DNA of 64,000 bases from JAWWPG01 sp963820035. GTDB lineage: Bacteria; Actinomycetota; Actinomycetes; Propionibacteriales; Nocardioidaceae. The notes below the pieces were generated by a model. The model searched no databases and had not been told where the DNA came from. It saw nothing but the letters and a program-made list of their open reading frames with translations. The number at the start of each line of letters is the position of its first letter. Position 1 is the stretch's first letter. Position numbers and translations under genes: made by a program. The stretch spans positions 310,001 to 374,000 of the forward strand of contig CAWFYK010000004.1 in NCBI GenBank assembly GCA_963820035.1, in the 5' to 3' direction. Positions 1 through 10,124 of the stretch are shown in pieces.

Positions 1-9
1 GACAGTCAT
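1..9 (-). CDS. 5' end of a divergent gene (three codons only)
   Basis: Read on the minus strand, an ATG at position 9 is preceded by a strong AGGAGGT ribosome binding site (18-24) at good spacing, so a gene starts here and leaves the window. Only Met-Thr-Val is visible and the product cannot be named. It diverges from the MarR gene and shares its operator region, so it is a likely MarR target. Confidence 0.55.
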
Positions 10-79
10 CGTTGCTACCTCCTGGGTGGCGGTGGTGGTGGTGCCGGTGGTTGGGGGGAAGCCTGACGCTCGTTCCTTT

Positions 80-95
80 AGTTGAGCATTCAACT
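80..95. promoter_or_regulatory. MarR-type palindromic operator, site 1
   Basis: AGTTGA-GCAT-TCAACT has perfect 6-bp arms around a 4-bp centre and lies between the divergent gene and the MarR gene. Fourteen of its bases recur, in opposite orientation, upstream of the pirin gene at 27571-27584. MarR-family dimers bind such palindromes; which protein binds here is inference. Confidence 0.6.
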
Positions 96-121
96 TCATA
101 GAGACGAGCGTACCCCAAAGA

Positions 122-137
122 AGTTTAAGAGTCAACT
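122..137. promoter_or_regulatory. MarR-type operator, site 2
   Basis: AGTTTA-AGAG-TCAACT is a one-mismatch version of site 1, placed exactly 42 bp (about four helical turns) downstream and just ahead of the MarR start. A TACGAT box at 146-151 could give a transcript starting at the ATG at 159, so occupation of this site would fit autorepression. Confidence 0.5.
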
Positions 138-158
138 ATCTCTGATACGATGAGAGGC

Positions 159-662
159 ATGAGCGGCGGATGGCTATCACCCAGCCAGCAGAGGTCCTGG
201 CGGTCCTTCCTGCTGGGCACCACTTTACTCATGGAGCGGCTCGACCGGGATCTACGGGAGAAGCACGGCCTCTCCCTTCCCGAGTACGAGATCCTCGTCC
301 GGCTGTCGGAGGCACCCGAACGTGAGCTGCGGATGGCGGAGCTCGCGAACTCGGTCAAGAACTCGCGCAGCCGGATCACCCATACGGTGAAGCGACTTGA
401 GGATGCCGGCTACGTCGCCCGCCAGCCGTGCGCGTCCGACGGGCGCGGCGTCATCGCGGTGCTGACTGAAGGCGGCTTCGAGAAGCTCGCGGCGGCCGCG
501 CCGGACCACGTCGAAAGTGTGCGTCAGGCCCTCGTCGAGGTGATCTCCGACGACGATCTCGAGGTCGTCGGGCGCGCCTTCGGGCTCGTCGGCGAGCGGC
601 TCGAGACCGGACGGCCTGACCCGATCCTGTCCCCCCGCGTCGGCTCCGCGGCCGTCGGCTAG
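159..662 (+). CDS. MarR-family transcriptional regulator
   Basis: A 167-residue winged-helix regulator. The N-terminal helix (WLSPSQQRSWRSFL...LLMERLDRDL), the recognition-helix region (LRMAELANSVKNSRSRITHT) and the wing (ARQPCASDGRGVIAVLT) follow the MarR pattern. ATG 150 is in frame, but no Shine-Dalgarno sequence precedes either Met; the TACGAT box at 146 fits a leaderless message from 159. Two palindromes upstream and a matching one before the pirin gene near 27.57 kb suggest it represses itself, the divergent gene and the pirin. The ligand is unknown. Confidence 0.85.
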   Translation: MSGGWLSPSQQRSWRSFLLGTTLLMERLDRDLREKHGLSLPEYEILVRLSEAPERELRMAELANSVKNSRSRITHTVKRLEDAGYVARQPCASDGRGVIAVLTEGGFEKLAAAAPDHVESVRQALVEVISDDDLEVVGRAFGLVGERLETGRPDPILSPRVGSAAVG

Positions 663-716
663 CGGCGCCTCGAAACACGGTCGCGCGCTGTCGGCTGGGC
701 GTGGTCAGATGGGTCC

Positions 717-1565
717 ATGACTGTTCGAACCCACGACACCTCGACCCAAGCCGACAAGGCGCAGCTGCTCCGTTCGCTTCACGAGGAGGGGACGCCCCTG
801 CTGTTGGCCAATGCCTGGGACGTGGCAAGTGCCACGGTCATCGAGGCGACCGGTGCGCCAGCGGTTGCCACCACCAGTGCGGGAGTCGCCTGGAGCCTCG
901 GTGTGCCGGACGGCAACGTGCTGTCGCGCAGCGGAGCAGTCGAGCTGATCTCCCGGGTTGCCCGAGCCGTCCGGGTGCCCGTCACCGCCGACGTCGAGGG
1001 CGGCTTCGCCGCCGATGCCGCGGGTGTCGGCGAGACGATAGCGGCCGTGCTCCAGGCGGGCGCCGTCGGCATCAACATCGAGGACGTCTCGCCCGAGGCC
1101 GCCAACCGGCTCAGAACTGCCGAGGACCAGGCCGCCCGCATTGGCGCGGCCCGGGCCGCGGCTGATGACGCAGGTGTGCCGTTGTTCATCAACGCCCGCA
1201 CGGACGTCTACCTTCGCGGCATCGGGTCGACAGCCGACCGACTGCCGGAGGCGGCGTCCCGGGCGGCGGCCTATCTGGCCGCCGGTGCCGACGGGGTCTT
1301 CGTGCCGGGGGTCATCGACCCGGACACCATCCGTGAGCTCGTCGCGGTGATCGACGCGCCGGTCAACATCCTGGTCGGGCCGGGTGCGCCGACCGTCGCC
1401 GAACTCGCTCGGCTCGGGGTACGCCGGATCAGCCTCGGCTCCTCGGTCGCAGCAGCGGCCTACGCCGTCGCCGAGGCGGCAGCCCGGGAGCTGACCGAGG
1501 CAGGCACCTACGAGACCCTGCGGGCAGAGCTCGACTACAACCGGCTCAACGACCTGGTGGGCTGA
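717..1565 (+). CDS. Isocitrate lyase/PEP mutase family protein
   Basis: A 282-residue single-domain protein of the phosphoenolpyruvate mutase/isocitrate lyase superfamily, an (alpha/beta)8 barrel that makes or breaks C-C or C-P bonds next to a carboxylate. Visible hallmarks are LLANAWDVASA near the N-terminus, the metal-binding strand VPVTADVEGGF, the GINIEDV segment and the INARTDVY strand. It lacks the KKCGH-type catalytic loop of true isocitrate lyases; this group (COG2513-like) often has no assigned substrate. It lies 54 bp after the MarR gene on the same strand, so cotranscription is possible. Confidence 0.85.
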   Translation: MTVRTHDTSTQADKAQLLRSLHEEGTPLLLANAWDVASATVIEATGAPAVATTSAGVAWSLGVPDGNVLSRSGAVELISRVARAVRVPVTADVEGGFAADAAGVGETIAAVLQAGAVGINIEDVSPEAANRLRTAEDQAARIGAARAAADDAGVPLFINARTDVYLRGIGSTADRLPEAASRAAAYLAAGADGVFVPGVIDPDTIRELVAVIDAPVNILVGPGAPTVAELARLGVRRISLGSSVAAAAYAVAEAAARELTEAGTYETLRAELDYNRLNDLVG

Positions 1566-1675
1566 CAGTCCGGCCTGTCACGAGGTCGCGTCGGCTGAGC
1601 GCACGTCTGCCGGCCGGTTTCGTCGGCTGACGCCCGGGTCCGCGGGTGGCCGGGTCCGCGGGTGGCCGGGGACTG

Positions 1676-3358
<1,683 letters not shown>

Positions 3359-3369
3359 AGCCCTGAAGC

Positions 3370-3957
3370 CTACGTGGCACCACCTCCGAGTCCGAATCGA
3401 GCGCCCGCGACCTCCGGACCATCGGCGACAGGACCGCGGCCGAGGGTCCCCGGGCCGGCGGCCGTCGGGCGGCAGTCGTGCTTCGGCGCAGGGGGAGCAG
3501 CGGAGCCGCCAACGCCGACCGGCGGCCTGGCCGAGATGCCGTCCTGGGCCGGCGCCCTGGCCGAGATGCCGTCCTGGGCCGGCGGGCTGTCGACCGGTCG
3601 CGACACCCTGGTGAAGACACTCACCCCACGGGTCAGGTCGTGCCCGACGGCGATCGCCTCGAGGATGAGCCGCGACGTTCGTCGGCCCTCCGCCATCCGC
3701 TCCTCCGTGCGCAGCTTGCCGACCACGATCACCGGGTCGCCCCGACTCAAGGAGGTGTGGGTGTGCACGGCGAGCGACCGCCAGCACTGCACCGTCAGCC
3801 AGTTCGTCGTACCGTCCACGAAGGCCTGCCGGACCCGATCCCAGCGACGGGGCGTCGTCGCGAGGCGGAACGTGCTCCGCTGCGTGCCGGCGCCGACCTC
3901 CCGAAGGACGATATCGGTCCCGATGTTGCCGACCACATGGATCACTGTCTCGGTCAT
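3370..3957 (-). CDS. Single-stranded DNA-binding protein, paralogue without acidic tip
   Basis: A 195-residue protein whose first ~110 residues form an SSB OB fold (VIHVVGNIGTD, FRLATTPRRW, NWLTVQCWRSLA, GDPVIVVGKL). The ATG at 3957 has AGGAGG upstream; the Met 15 bp earlier lies before that site. The tail is Pro/Gly/Ala-rich, contains a 10-residue duplication (PAQDGISARA/P) and ends GLGGGAT. The DDDIPF-like tip that recruits repair and replication proteins in housekeeping SSBs is missing, so this is probably a secondary SSB. The gene overlaps nothing and leads into ettA. Confidence 0.88.
   Translation of the reverse strand: MTETVIHVVGNIGTDIVLREVGAGTQRSTFRLATTPRRWDRVRQAFVDGTTNWLTVQCWRSLAVHTHTSLSRGDPVIVVGKLRTEERMAEGRRTSRLILEAIAVGHDLTRGVSVFTRVSRPVDSPPAQDGISARAPAQDGISARPPVGVGGSAAPPAPKHDCRPTAAGPGTLGRGPVADGPEVAGARFGLGGGAT
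3521..3580. repeat. 30-bp tandem duplication inside the SSB tail
   Basis: Two adjacent 30-bp units (3521-3550 and 3551-3580) differ at one base and encode the duplicated PAQDGISAR segment of the disordered SSB tail. The unit is a multiple of three, so the frame is kept. Confidence 0.9.
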
Positions 3958-4080
3958 CTGTCCTCCTGACATCGCACATCGCGTGCAGACAACGGTCCTC
4001 GCGTCGCATCGGCCTGGCCATCCGGAGACGGCCAGCTGTGGAAAGTCCGCGGCGTCGCGGCAACCTGGGGACGAGCCGCC

Positions 4081-5907
4081 TCAGTCCCCGAGCGCTGCCT
4101 CGACTCCCGCTCGGCAGCGACGGTAGGCGTCGACCTCGGACTCCATCGGCGCCACCAGAAGCTCGTCGACCACCTGTGAGACGGCCGCCCGGAGCCTCCG
4201 GTCGGCGGTCCGGGCGTGCCGTCGGGCCGAGACACCGCCGGCCCATCGTCCGAGCGCTGCGACGACCAAGGCCACCACGACGCCACCCACCAGCATCCAG
4301 GTGGGCGCCAGAACCCCCCGCCATCGTGGTCCGTCGGGGCGGGGCAGGCCGAGATAGCCGACCGCAGCCACGGCGGTCAGCCAGACCGCACCGACGACCA
4401 CGGCGGCGAGCAGCACCCACTGCACACCGCGCAACGCGCCCCACCATCGCGGCGCTCGCGCCGCCCCCAGGTCAACCGAGGACACCGCGGAGTCGAGGCG
4501 GTCTGGCACGTCGGACATCCGGGAGAGCGAGGCGTCTCGGACCGCACCCGACCAGCCGACCGACAGACCGGCTGAGACCGAGTCGGCTGAGATCCGAACC
4601 GCGGACGCGATCCTGGCGCGTTGGACCGGCGATGCCGCGGGCAAGGAGGTGCGCCCGGGTGGTCCTGCCGACGTCGCTTCCGACGTCGCCCCAGTGGGGA
4701 GCCCGGACTCGGTGACACCGCCGCTGCCACCGGACCCGCCGGCACCCACTCCAGCACCACCCGAGCCAGCACCACCCGAGCCGGCACCACCCGAGCCGAC
4801 GGCACCCGAGCCGTTTGCTCCAGCGCCCGTGAGCCCGCGGCCCATCGTTGGCCGGCCGCGGGTCACAAGATGCAGCCGTCGCAACGGATCGGGTTTCAGC
4901 CTGGAGAGCCAACGCGTCATCGGCCAGCCGGTCTGCTGGCCCGCTCGCCTCCGCCACGACGCCTCGAGAGCCGCCACCGCCACCGGTACGCCGGCCGCCT
5001 CGGCGCACGCATCGACGAGCTCCTCCCGCATCCCAGGTCCGAACGGAGATGGATCCGCGGACCCGCCGACCCCGACCAGCCGACCTGCGGCGACCACGAT
5101 GTCGGCTGAGATCCGGTCTCGCGCCTGGCGCTTGGCGGCCACGCGCCCAGCAACCGCCTCGCGCAGGGCGGCCAGTCCGTCGCCGCGGGTGGCCGACGTG
5201 GCGAGCAGGGCCACATCGCCGAGCCCGTCCAGGGCGAGCAGCCGTCTGGCGTCCGCGAGGGCCGCAGCCAGGGCGTCCGGGGCGAGTTCATCGATCCGGT
5301 TGAAGACGACCAGGAGCACGTCACGATGGCGGGCGAGCGGTCGCAGGAAGATGTCGTGAATGGCCGAGTCGGCGTACTTCTGTGGGTCGAGCACCCAGAC
5401 GAGGACGTCGGCGAGGGCGACCAGTCGCTCGACCTCCAGGTGATGCGACACCTCGATCGAATCGTGGTCGGGAAGGTCGAGCAAAACCAGCCCCTGCAGA
5501 TCCTGCTGCGGCTCGCGCCCATCGAGCGAACTGGCCCGGTTGACCTGGTGGCGCGCCGGGATCTCCAGCCACTCCAGGAGCTCGTCAGCGCCGTCGCCCC
5601 AGACGCAGGCGAGTGCGAAGGACGTGGTCGGGCGCCGCACACCCACGACTGCAAGGTCAAGCCCGGACAGGGCGTTGAACAGCGACGACTTCCCGGAGCC
5701 GGTGGCGCCACCCAGCGCGACGACGGTGTGGTCGGGCGAGAGCCGGAGCCGGTCCCGGGCGCGGGCGACGACGGCGGCGGCGTCCTCCACGACGTCGGGC
5801 GCGAGCCTCCCCCGGGCCGCCTCCACGGCCGCCTCCAGACCGTCGAGCCGTGCCCCCAGGTCGCCGGGCCGGCCGAGCCTCGCCCGCAGCGAGCCCAGCA
5901 CGCTCAC
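4081..5907 (-). CDS. YfjP-like membrane-anchored GTPase
   Basis: A 608-residue protein. The P-loop GGATGSGKSS (residues 66-75), the G3 segment DLPDHDS and a G4-like NRID place it in the Era/dynamin-like GTPase group annotated YfjP or dynamin-family in actinobacteria. After the GTPase domain comes a Gly/Ser/Ala linker made of 5-residue repeats, then two hydrophobic segments (QWVLLAAVVVGAVWL and WMLVGGVVVALVVAAL) and a short helical tail, so it should sit on the inner membrane with the GTPase in the cytosol. Its ATG overlaps the stop of the upstream dynamin-like gene by 4 bp, implying coupled, perhaps stoichiometric synthesis. A membrane-remodelling or cell-division role is inference. Confidence 0.85.
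   Translation of the reverse strand: MSVLGSLRARLGRPGDLGARLDGLEAAVEAARGRLAPDVVEDAAAVVARARDRLRLSPDHTVVALGGATGSGKSSLFNALSGLDLAVVGVRRPTTSFALACVWGDGADELLEWLEIPARHQVNRASSLDGREPQQDLQGLVLLDLPDHDSIEVSHHLEVERLVALADVLVWVLDPQKYADSAIHDIFLRPLARHRDVLLVVFNRIDELAPDALAAALADARRLLALDGLGDVALLATSATRGDGLAALREAVAGRVAAKRQARDRISADIVVAAGRLVGVGGSADPSPFGPGMREELVDACAEAAGVPVAVAALEASWRRRAGQQTGWPMTRWLSRLKPDPLRRLHLVTRGRPTMGRGLTGAGANGSGAVGSGGAGSGGAGSGGAGVGAGGSGGSGGVTESGLPTGATSEATSAGPPGRTSLPAASPVQRARIASAVRISADSVSAGLSVGWSGAVRDASLSRMSDVPDRLDSAVSSVDLGAARAPRWWGALRGVQWVLLAAVVVGAVWLTAVAAVGYLGLPRPDGPRWRGVLAPTWMLVGGVVVALVVAALGRWAGGVSARRHARTADRRLRAAVSQVVDELLVAPMESEVDAYRRCRAGVEAALGD
4751..4810. repeat. 15-bp tandem repeat encoding the Gly-rich linker
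   Basis: Four 15-bp units (CCAGCACCACCCGAG and close variants) lie end to end within the GTPase gene. On the coding strand they specify a GSGGA-type pentapeptide repeat, a flexible linker between GTPase and membrane parts. Confidence 0.85.
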
Positions 5908-7673
5908 GTCGACCTCTCGTCGAGCGGCAGCCGGGCGAGCTCCTGCCCCAGCGATCGGGCCCGCTCACCCGCACCCGGCGTCACCGGATGCTTGTCGAGC
6001 ATCATCGTGAAACGGTCCTGCTCGCCGCGGTACAGCTCGTCGACCCTGCGGTGGAGATCCTGATGTGCTCGCAGGGCCAGCCGACGTACCGCCTGGTCTC
6101 CGAAGACCGCCTCCAACACCTTCTGGCCGATGATCGCCGTACCCCCGGCCACCCCGACCTCGGCCCCGGTCAGGCCGGCCGTCGAGGCGAAGATCACCAT
6201 CATCAGCGCGAGCCCGAGCCCGTTGACCCCATAGGCGAGGAACCTCGCGGTCGCCCGCTTCTCAGCTCCTTCACTGCGCACCAGGTCGAGGACGCCGCCC
6301 TGCCAGTCGCGGATGGCCCGGTCGACGCCCTGCGAGAGGTCGCGCGAGGCTCGGCTTAGGTCGACCGACGCCTCGACCAGCAGCTGCTCCCCGGCCGGGA
6401 GGGCGCGCCAGGCGAGTGCAGTCCGCTCGGCGGCCGCTTCGGCGTACTCGACGATCAGCGTGTGCAGCCCCGACTCCACCGCAACCGCCAAGCGTTGGCT
6501 CGGCTCGCCTCTGCCCCTCGCCGCCGACCAGATCCGGTCACGGACCCGGCCGACTCGCGTCTCGAGGCCCCGGAGCAGCTCGCCGGTGCCGACGAACTCC
6601 TGCCAGCGGGTCAGCACCTCGCCGTGCAGCATGGAGCCGTCCTGGGTTGCCTCGTCGACGGCTGAGAGCGAGTCGGAGTAGGCCGACATCATGTCGGCCC
6701 GGAGCCGGTCCGCGACCTCCTCCTGAGAGTCGAGGGCATCGGCGACTCGGGCCACGCGAGCGGGCAGCGATGCGATGGCACCGTTGAGGGTCCTGCGGAT
6801 GACGGCACGTCGTGCCGATGCATCGGCCGCCAGACCGTCCAGCCAGTCCCGGATCGGCGCGACTTCGGCCGGCGGGAGCAGGCCATCCGCAGACAGGACG
6901 GACTCGGTGACGGTGAAGAGCAGCGCGCTGCCGAGTCCTCGTGCGGTGAGCATCTCGGACAGATGGGCGCTCACCTCCGGTACGGCGGCAGCACCCGTCC
7001 GGTCGAGCACGACGGCCACGGCGGTGGACCGGTCGGCTGCGGCCCTGAGGTAGTCCCACGGGACCTGGTCGGCGTAGCGGGCCGCGGATGTCACGAAGAG
7101 CCAGAGGTCCGCGGAGCCGAGCAGCTGACGGGCCAGCACGCGGTTGCGCTTCTCGACCGAGTCGACGTCGGGGGCGTCGAGCAGGGCGAGGCCGGAGGGA
7201 ATGCTGTCCACCGCCAGCAGCTGCAGGGCCGCAGGGTCCGTGGTCACCCGGCTGGTGCGCTCGAGGTCGGGCAGCAGCCGGTCCGCCCCGAACCAGTGGG
7301 TGTCCGCCGGGCTGTGCACGAGAACCGCTGACCTGGTCGTCGGTCGGAGAACCCCGGCCTCACTCACCACCCGACCGACGAGGGAGTTGAGAAGCGTCGA
7401 CTTCCCGGCTCCGGTCGACCCTCCCACGACGGCGAGCAGCGGGGCGTCGATCTGGACGAGCCTCGGGATGACGTAGTCGTCGAGCTGACCGATGACGGAG
7501 TCGCGTTCGGCCCGGCCGTCTGTGAGGTCGGGCGTCGCCAGCGGCAACGTGCTCCCGACCAGGCACTCCCGGAGCCGGAGCAACGCCGATAACGAACCGG
7601 CCGGGCGGTCGGAGTCGCCCACCGCCGCCACGTGACGAGCCGGTCGGGCCGGCTGAGCCGAGTTCGAGGTCAC
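5904..7673 (-). CDS. Dynamin-like GTPase with hydrophobic segment
   Basis: A 589-residue GTPase with P-loop GGSTGAGKST (residues 84-93), a switch Thr in LRPTTRSAVLVHS and G3 segment LLDAPDVDSVE. The middle is long and helical, consistent with a dynamin-like stalk, and a hydrophobic stretch near residue 490 (GLALMMVIFASTAGL) could insert in a membrane. It shares general architecture, but little sequence, with the following GTPase, so the two may work as an asymmetric pair as in two-protein bacterial dynamin systems. The start overlaps the stop of the PrsW gene by 4 bp and its own stop overlaps the next start by 4 bp. Confidence 0.85.
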   Translation of the reverse strand: MTSNSAQPARPARHVAAVGDSDRPAGSLSALLRLRECLVGSTLPLATPDLTDGRAERDSVIGQLDDYVIPRLVQIDAPLLAVVGGSTGAGKSTLLNSLVGRVVSEAGVLRPTTRSAVLVHSPADTHWFGADRLLPDLERTSRVTTDPAALQLLAVDSIPSGLALLDAPDVDSVEKRNRVLARQLLGSADLWLFVTSAARYADQVPWDYLRAAADRSTAVAVVLDRTGAAAVPEVSAHLSEMLTARGLGSALLFTVTESVLSADGLLPPAEVAPIRDWLDGLAADASARRAVIRRTLNGAIASLPARVARVADALDSQEEVADRLRADMMSAYSDSLSAVDEATQDGSMLHGEVLTRWQEFVGTGELLRGLETRVGRVRDRIWSAARGRGEPSQRLAVAVESGLHTLIVEYAEAAAERTALAWRALPAGEQLLVEASVDLSRASRDLSQGVDRAIRDWQGGVLDLVRSEGAEKRATARFLAYGVNGLGLALMMVIFASTAGLTGAEVGVAGGTAIIGQKVLEAVFGDQAVRRLALRAHQDLHRRVDELYRGEQDRFTMMLDKHPVTPGAGERARSLGQELARLPLDERST

Positions 7674-8881
7674 CAGCTCGAGGAAGCCCGGGTCAGGCTC
7701 GGGGCGGCGGCTTCACCGGTATCCGGCAGCTGCACCCGCTCGCGCAGAGCGCGCAGCTCACCGACGAGCTCCTGCTCGCGGGGCCTCTCGTCGGCGCCTT
7801 CGACTCCGCGCACCAGGCGGTCTCGCAGCAGTCCCAGGTCGACGCCGACCTGCTGGAACCTTCGCACGGTCTCCCGCGCCGTCCGCCCGTGCGGGCGCAC
7901 CTGACGCCGCGCCTCGCGCCGCCCCTTGCGGGTAGCGATGAGCGCGACCTGGCTGGGGGGGAGCCAACCGAAGGCTGAGTAGTCGCGCAGCCGGGCGCCG
8001 ATGACGCGGTACTCGTAACGCCGGACGAGCAGCACGAGTCCGACGATCGCGAGCATCGCAGGCACCAGGATCGCGATGTAGACCGCGGTGAGCGCTTTGG
8101 CCGGAGCAAAGCTCGCGGCAGCGTTGTAGCCCATGTGCAGGAGCACGGCCAGCAGGAAGCCGGCGACCGGCGCCACGATGCGCACCCCGACGTGACGGTT
8201 GCGCACGGCGAGCCCGATGCCGATCCCCGTCATCATGGTGAACATCGGATGCACGAACGGCGCGGCGACACCGCGCCAGAGGAACAGGTGCTCCACCGCC
8301 TGAAGCGCCACATGCTGGCTGCCCTGGTAGTCCTTCACGCGCTGGAAGAGCTGTCCGTAGTAGACGATGTTCTCGGTGAACGCGAAGCCGATGCCGACCA
8401 GCCCACCATAAACCGCACCCGCGAGCAGCGAGTTGAAGTCCTTGCGACGCCACCAGACGAGCAGGAACAGCACGGCGCCCTTCGTCGTCTCCTCGACCCA
8501 CGGGGCAACGAAGACGGCACTGCGGGCGCTGGCGCCGTAGTCGTCGCCGATCTGCCGGGCGAACCACCCGTTGATGTGTAGCGAGAGATACGTCGCCCCG
8601 AGACCGCCCCAGAGGAGCGCCACCACCAGCAGCCAGGAGGGCTCCGGGCGAAGCCGATCGAGCCAGAGCAGGGCGGCGGCCAACGGCACCACCGGCACGA
8701 ACGCGAAAAGCAAAGCATAGACGAGTGCGGTCCGACCGATCAGGCCGTTGAGGTCGAGATAGATGGCCCAGGCACACAGCGCCGCGACGGTTGCGATGGC
8801 CACCGCCACCACGATGGCGGCTGTCGCTCGACGGCGCGGCACCGGATCGGTGGCCGGAACCGCATCCGCGAGCGTCGTCAC
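7670..8881 (-). CDS. PrsW-family intramembrane metalloprotease
   Basis: A 403-residue polytopic membrane protein of the PrsW (M82) family, glutamic metalloproteases that cleave membrane anti-sigma factors and similar substrates. Conserved features are EETTKG after a hydrophobic helix, the FAFTENIVY helix, HPMFTMMTG, and LLHMGYNAAA near the end of the membrane domain. A cytosolic helical extension of about 90 residues (basic, then heptad-like) follows. I start it at the GTG at 8881 (VTTLADAV), leaving a short cytosolic N-terminus; the frame is open far beyond. It is first in a three-gene operon with 4-bp overlaps to two GTPases, suggesting a common envelope function. No anti-sigma target is adjacent. 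Confidence 0.88.
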   Translation of the reverse strand: MTTLADAVPATDPVPRRRATAAIVVAVAIATVAALCAWAIYLDLNGLIGRTALVYALLFAFVPVVPLAAALLWLDRLRPEPSWLLVVALLWGGLGATYLSLHINGWFARQIGDDYGASARSAVFVAPWVEETTKGAVLFLLVWWRRKDFNSLLAGAVYGGLVGIGFAFTENIVYYGQLFQRVKDYQGSQHVALQAVEHLFLWRGVAAPFVHPMFTMMTGIGIGLAVRNRHVGVRIVAPVAGFLLAVLLHMGYNAAASFAPAKALTAVYIAILVPAMLAIVGLVLLVRRYEYRVIGARLRDYSAFGWLPPSQVALIATRKGRREARRQVRPHGRTARETVRRFQQVGVDLGLLRDRLVRGVEGADERPREQELVGELRALRERVQLPDTGEAAAPSLTRASSSW

Positions 8882-9005
8882 GTGTCCGAGGCTACCGGCC
8901 GGTGGCCGCAGCCGCCCCGGATCGGTGGCGGCCGCCGATCCGCCACCGCGCGGTCGCCGGCGAGCGATCGGGTACCGCGGCCCGCGGACCAGCGATACTT
9001 CACGG

Positions 9006-10124
9006 ATGGCCGAGTCTCGTCGCCGCCTCATGCGGGTCGTCGACGTCGCGATCCCCGTCGTGGTGGCCCTTTTCCTGGTCAGCCTGGTGGAGAGCACGGT
9101 AGAGCTCTCCCCCGGTGTCAAGGCCCTCGGCATGGCGGCCGGTGCCATCCAAGGCGCCGCGCTGTGGTGGCGGGACTCGCGGCCCGTCACGGTGATGGCG
9201 ATCGCGCTCGTCGGCGGCGCGGTGATCCAGCTGATCTCTCCGGACGCGATCTTCCCGTACGCCGCCCTGATCGCCATGGCGTCACTCGCTGCGGCTCGCC
9301 CGCCGCTCGTCTCGGTCCCGGCGCTCGGAGCGTTGCTCGGCGTCACCGCCTTGGACTACCTGACGGCGAACACCGGCGATGCCACGTTCGCGATGCTGGT
9401 CGCGGTCGTGCCATGGGCACTCGGTGAAGCCGTCCGAAACCGTCGGGCGGCCATCGTCGAGGCCTCACACCGTGCGGTGAGCGAGGAGCAGGCGCGGATC
9501 GCGCGGGAGCTGCACGACGTGCTTGCCCACAGCGTGTCGGTCATCGTCGTGCAGGCCGCCGCGGCCGACGACGTCTTCGACGAGCACCCCGCGCAGGCGC
9601 GCACTGCCCTGCGCTCGATCGAGACCGTCGGGCGCAGTGCCCTTGCTGAGCTACGGCGGGTCCTCGTCACCGTGCGACCGGGCGAGGCTGCGGACGCGGA
9701 CGCCGGGTCGGGCTCGGCTGCCCGCCAGGACCCCGGCTTGGACCAGCTGGCTGAGCTCGCCGAGCCGTTACGGGCGGCCGGTCTCGAGGTGGTCTTCCAC
9801 CGGACGGAGGAGCCGGACCGGCTGCTGCCGGCCGCTGTCGACCACGCGGCGTACCGGATCATCCAAGAAGCCCTGACGAACACGCTGCGGCACTCGGGTG
9901 CGAGCCGCGCCGACGTCAGGGTCCGGGTCGAAGCAGGCGCGCTCGAGGTCGAGGTGTGCGACGACGGTCATCGAGCGCCCGACTCGGCCGGGCATCCGAC
10001 AGGTCGCGGGATCGCCGGCATGCGCGAGCGGGCCACGATGATGGGCGGGACGCTCGAGGCCGGACCGGCGCCAGCCGGCGGCTTTCGCGTCAGCGCCAGG
10101 CTGCCGATGAGGACGGCCCCGTGA
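9006..10124 (+). CDS. NarL/DesK-type sensor histidine kinase
   Basis: A 372-residue kinase: about four membrane helices (residues ~10-140), then a HisKA_3 dimerisation helix with the phospho-acceptor His in RIARELHDVLAHSVSVI, then a HATPase domain (EALTNTLRHSG N-box, EVEVCDDGH and GRGIAGMRERA). The ATG at 9006 has no Shine-Dalgarno, but GATACT at 8993-8998 is placed as a -10 for a leaderless message. Upstream of it is the divergent prsW. The stop overlaps the start of the response regulator, as expected for a cognate pair. The stimulus is unknown; the membrane part has no large extracytoplasmic domain. Confidence 0.92.
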   Translation: MAESRRRLMRVVDVAIPVVVALFLVSLVESTVELSPGVKALGMAAGAIQGAALWWRDSRPVTVMAIALVGGAVIQLISPDAIFPYAALIAMASLAAARPPLVSVPALGALLGVTALDYLTANTGDATFAMLVAVVPWALGEAVRNRRAAIVEASHRAVSEEQARIARELHDVLAHSVSVIVVQAAAADDVFDEHPAQARTALRSIETVGRSALAELRRVLVTVRPGEAADADAGSGSAARQDPGLDQLAELAEPLRAAGLEVVFHRTEEPDRLLPAAVDHAAYRIIQEALTNTLRHSGASRADVRVRVEAGALEVEVCDDGHRAPDSAGHPTGRGIAGMRERATMMGGTLEAGPAPAGGFRVSARLPMRTAP

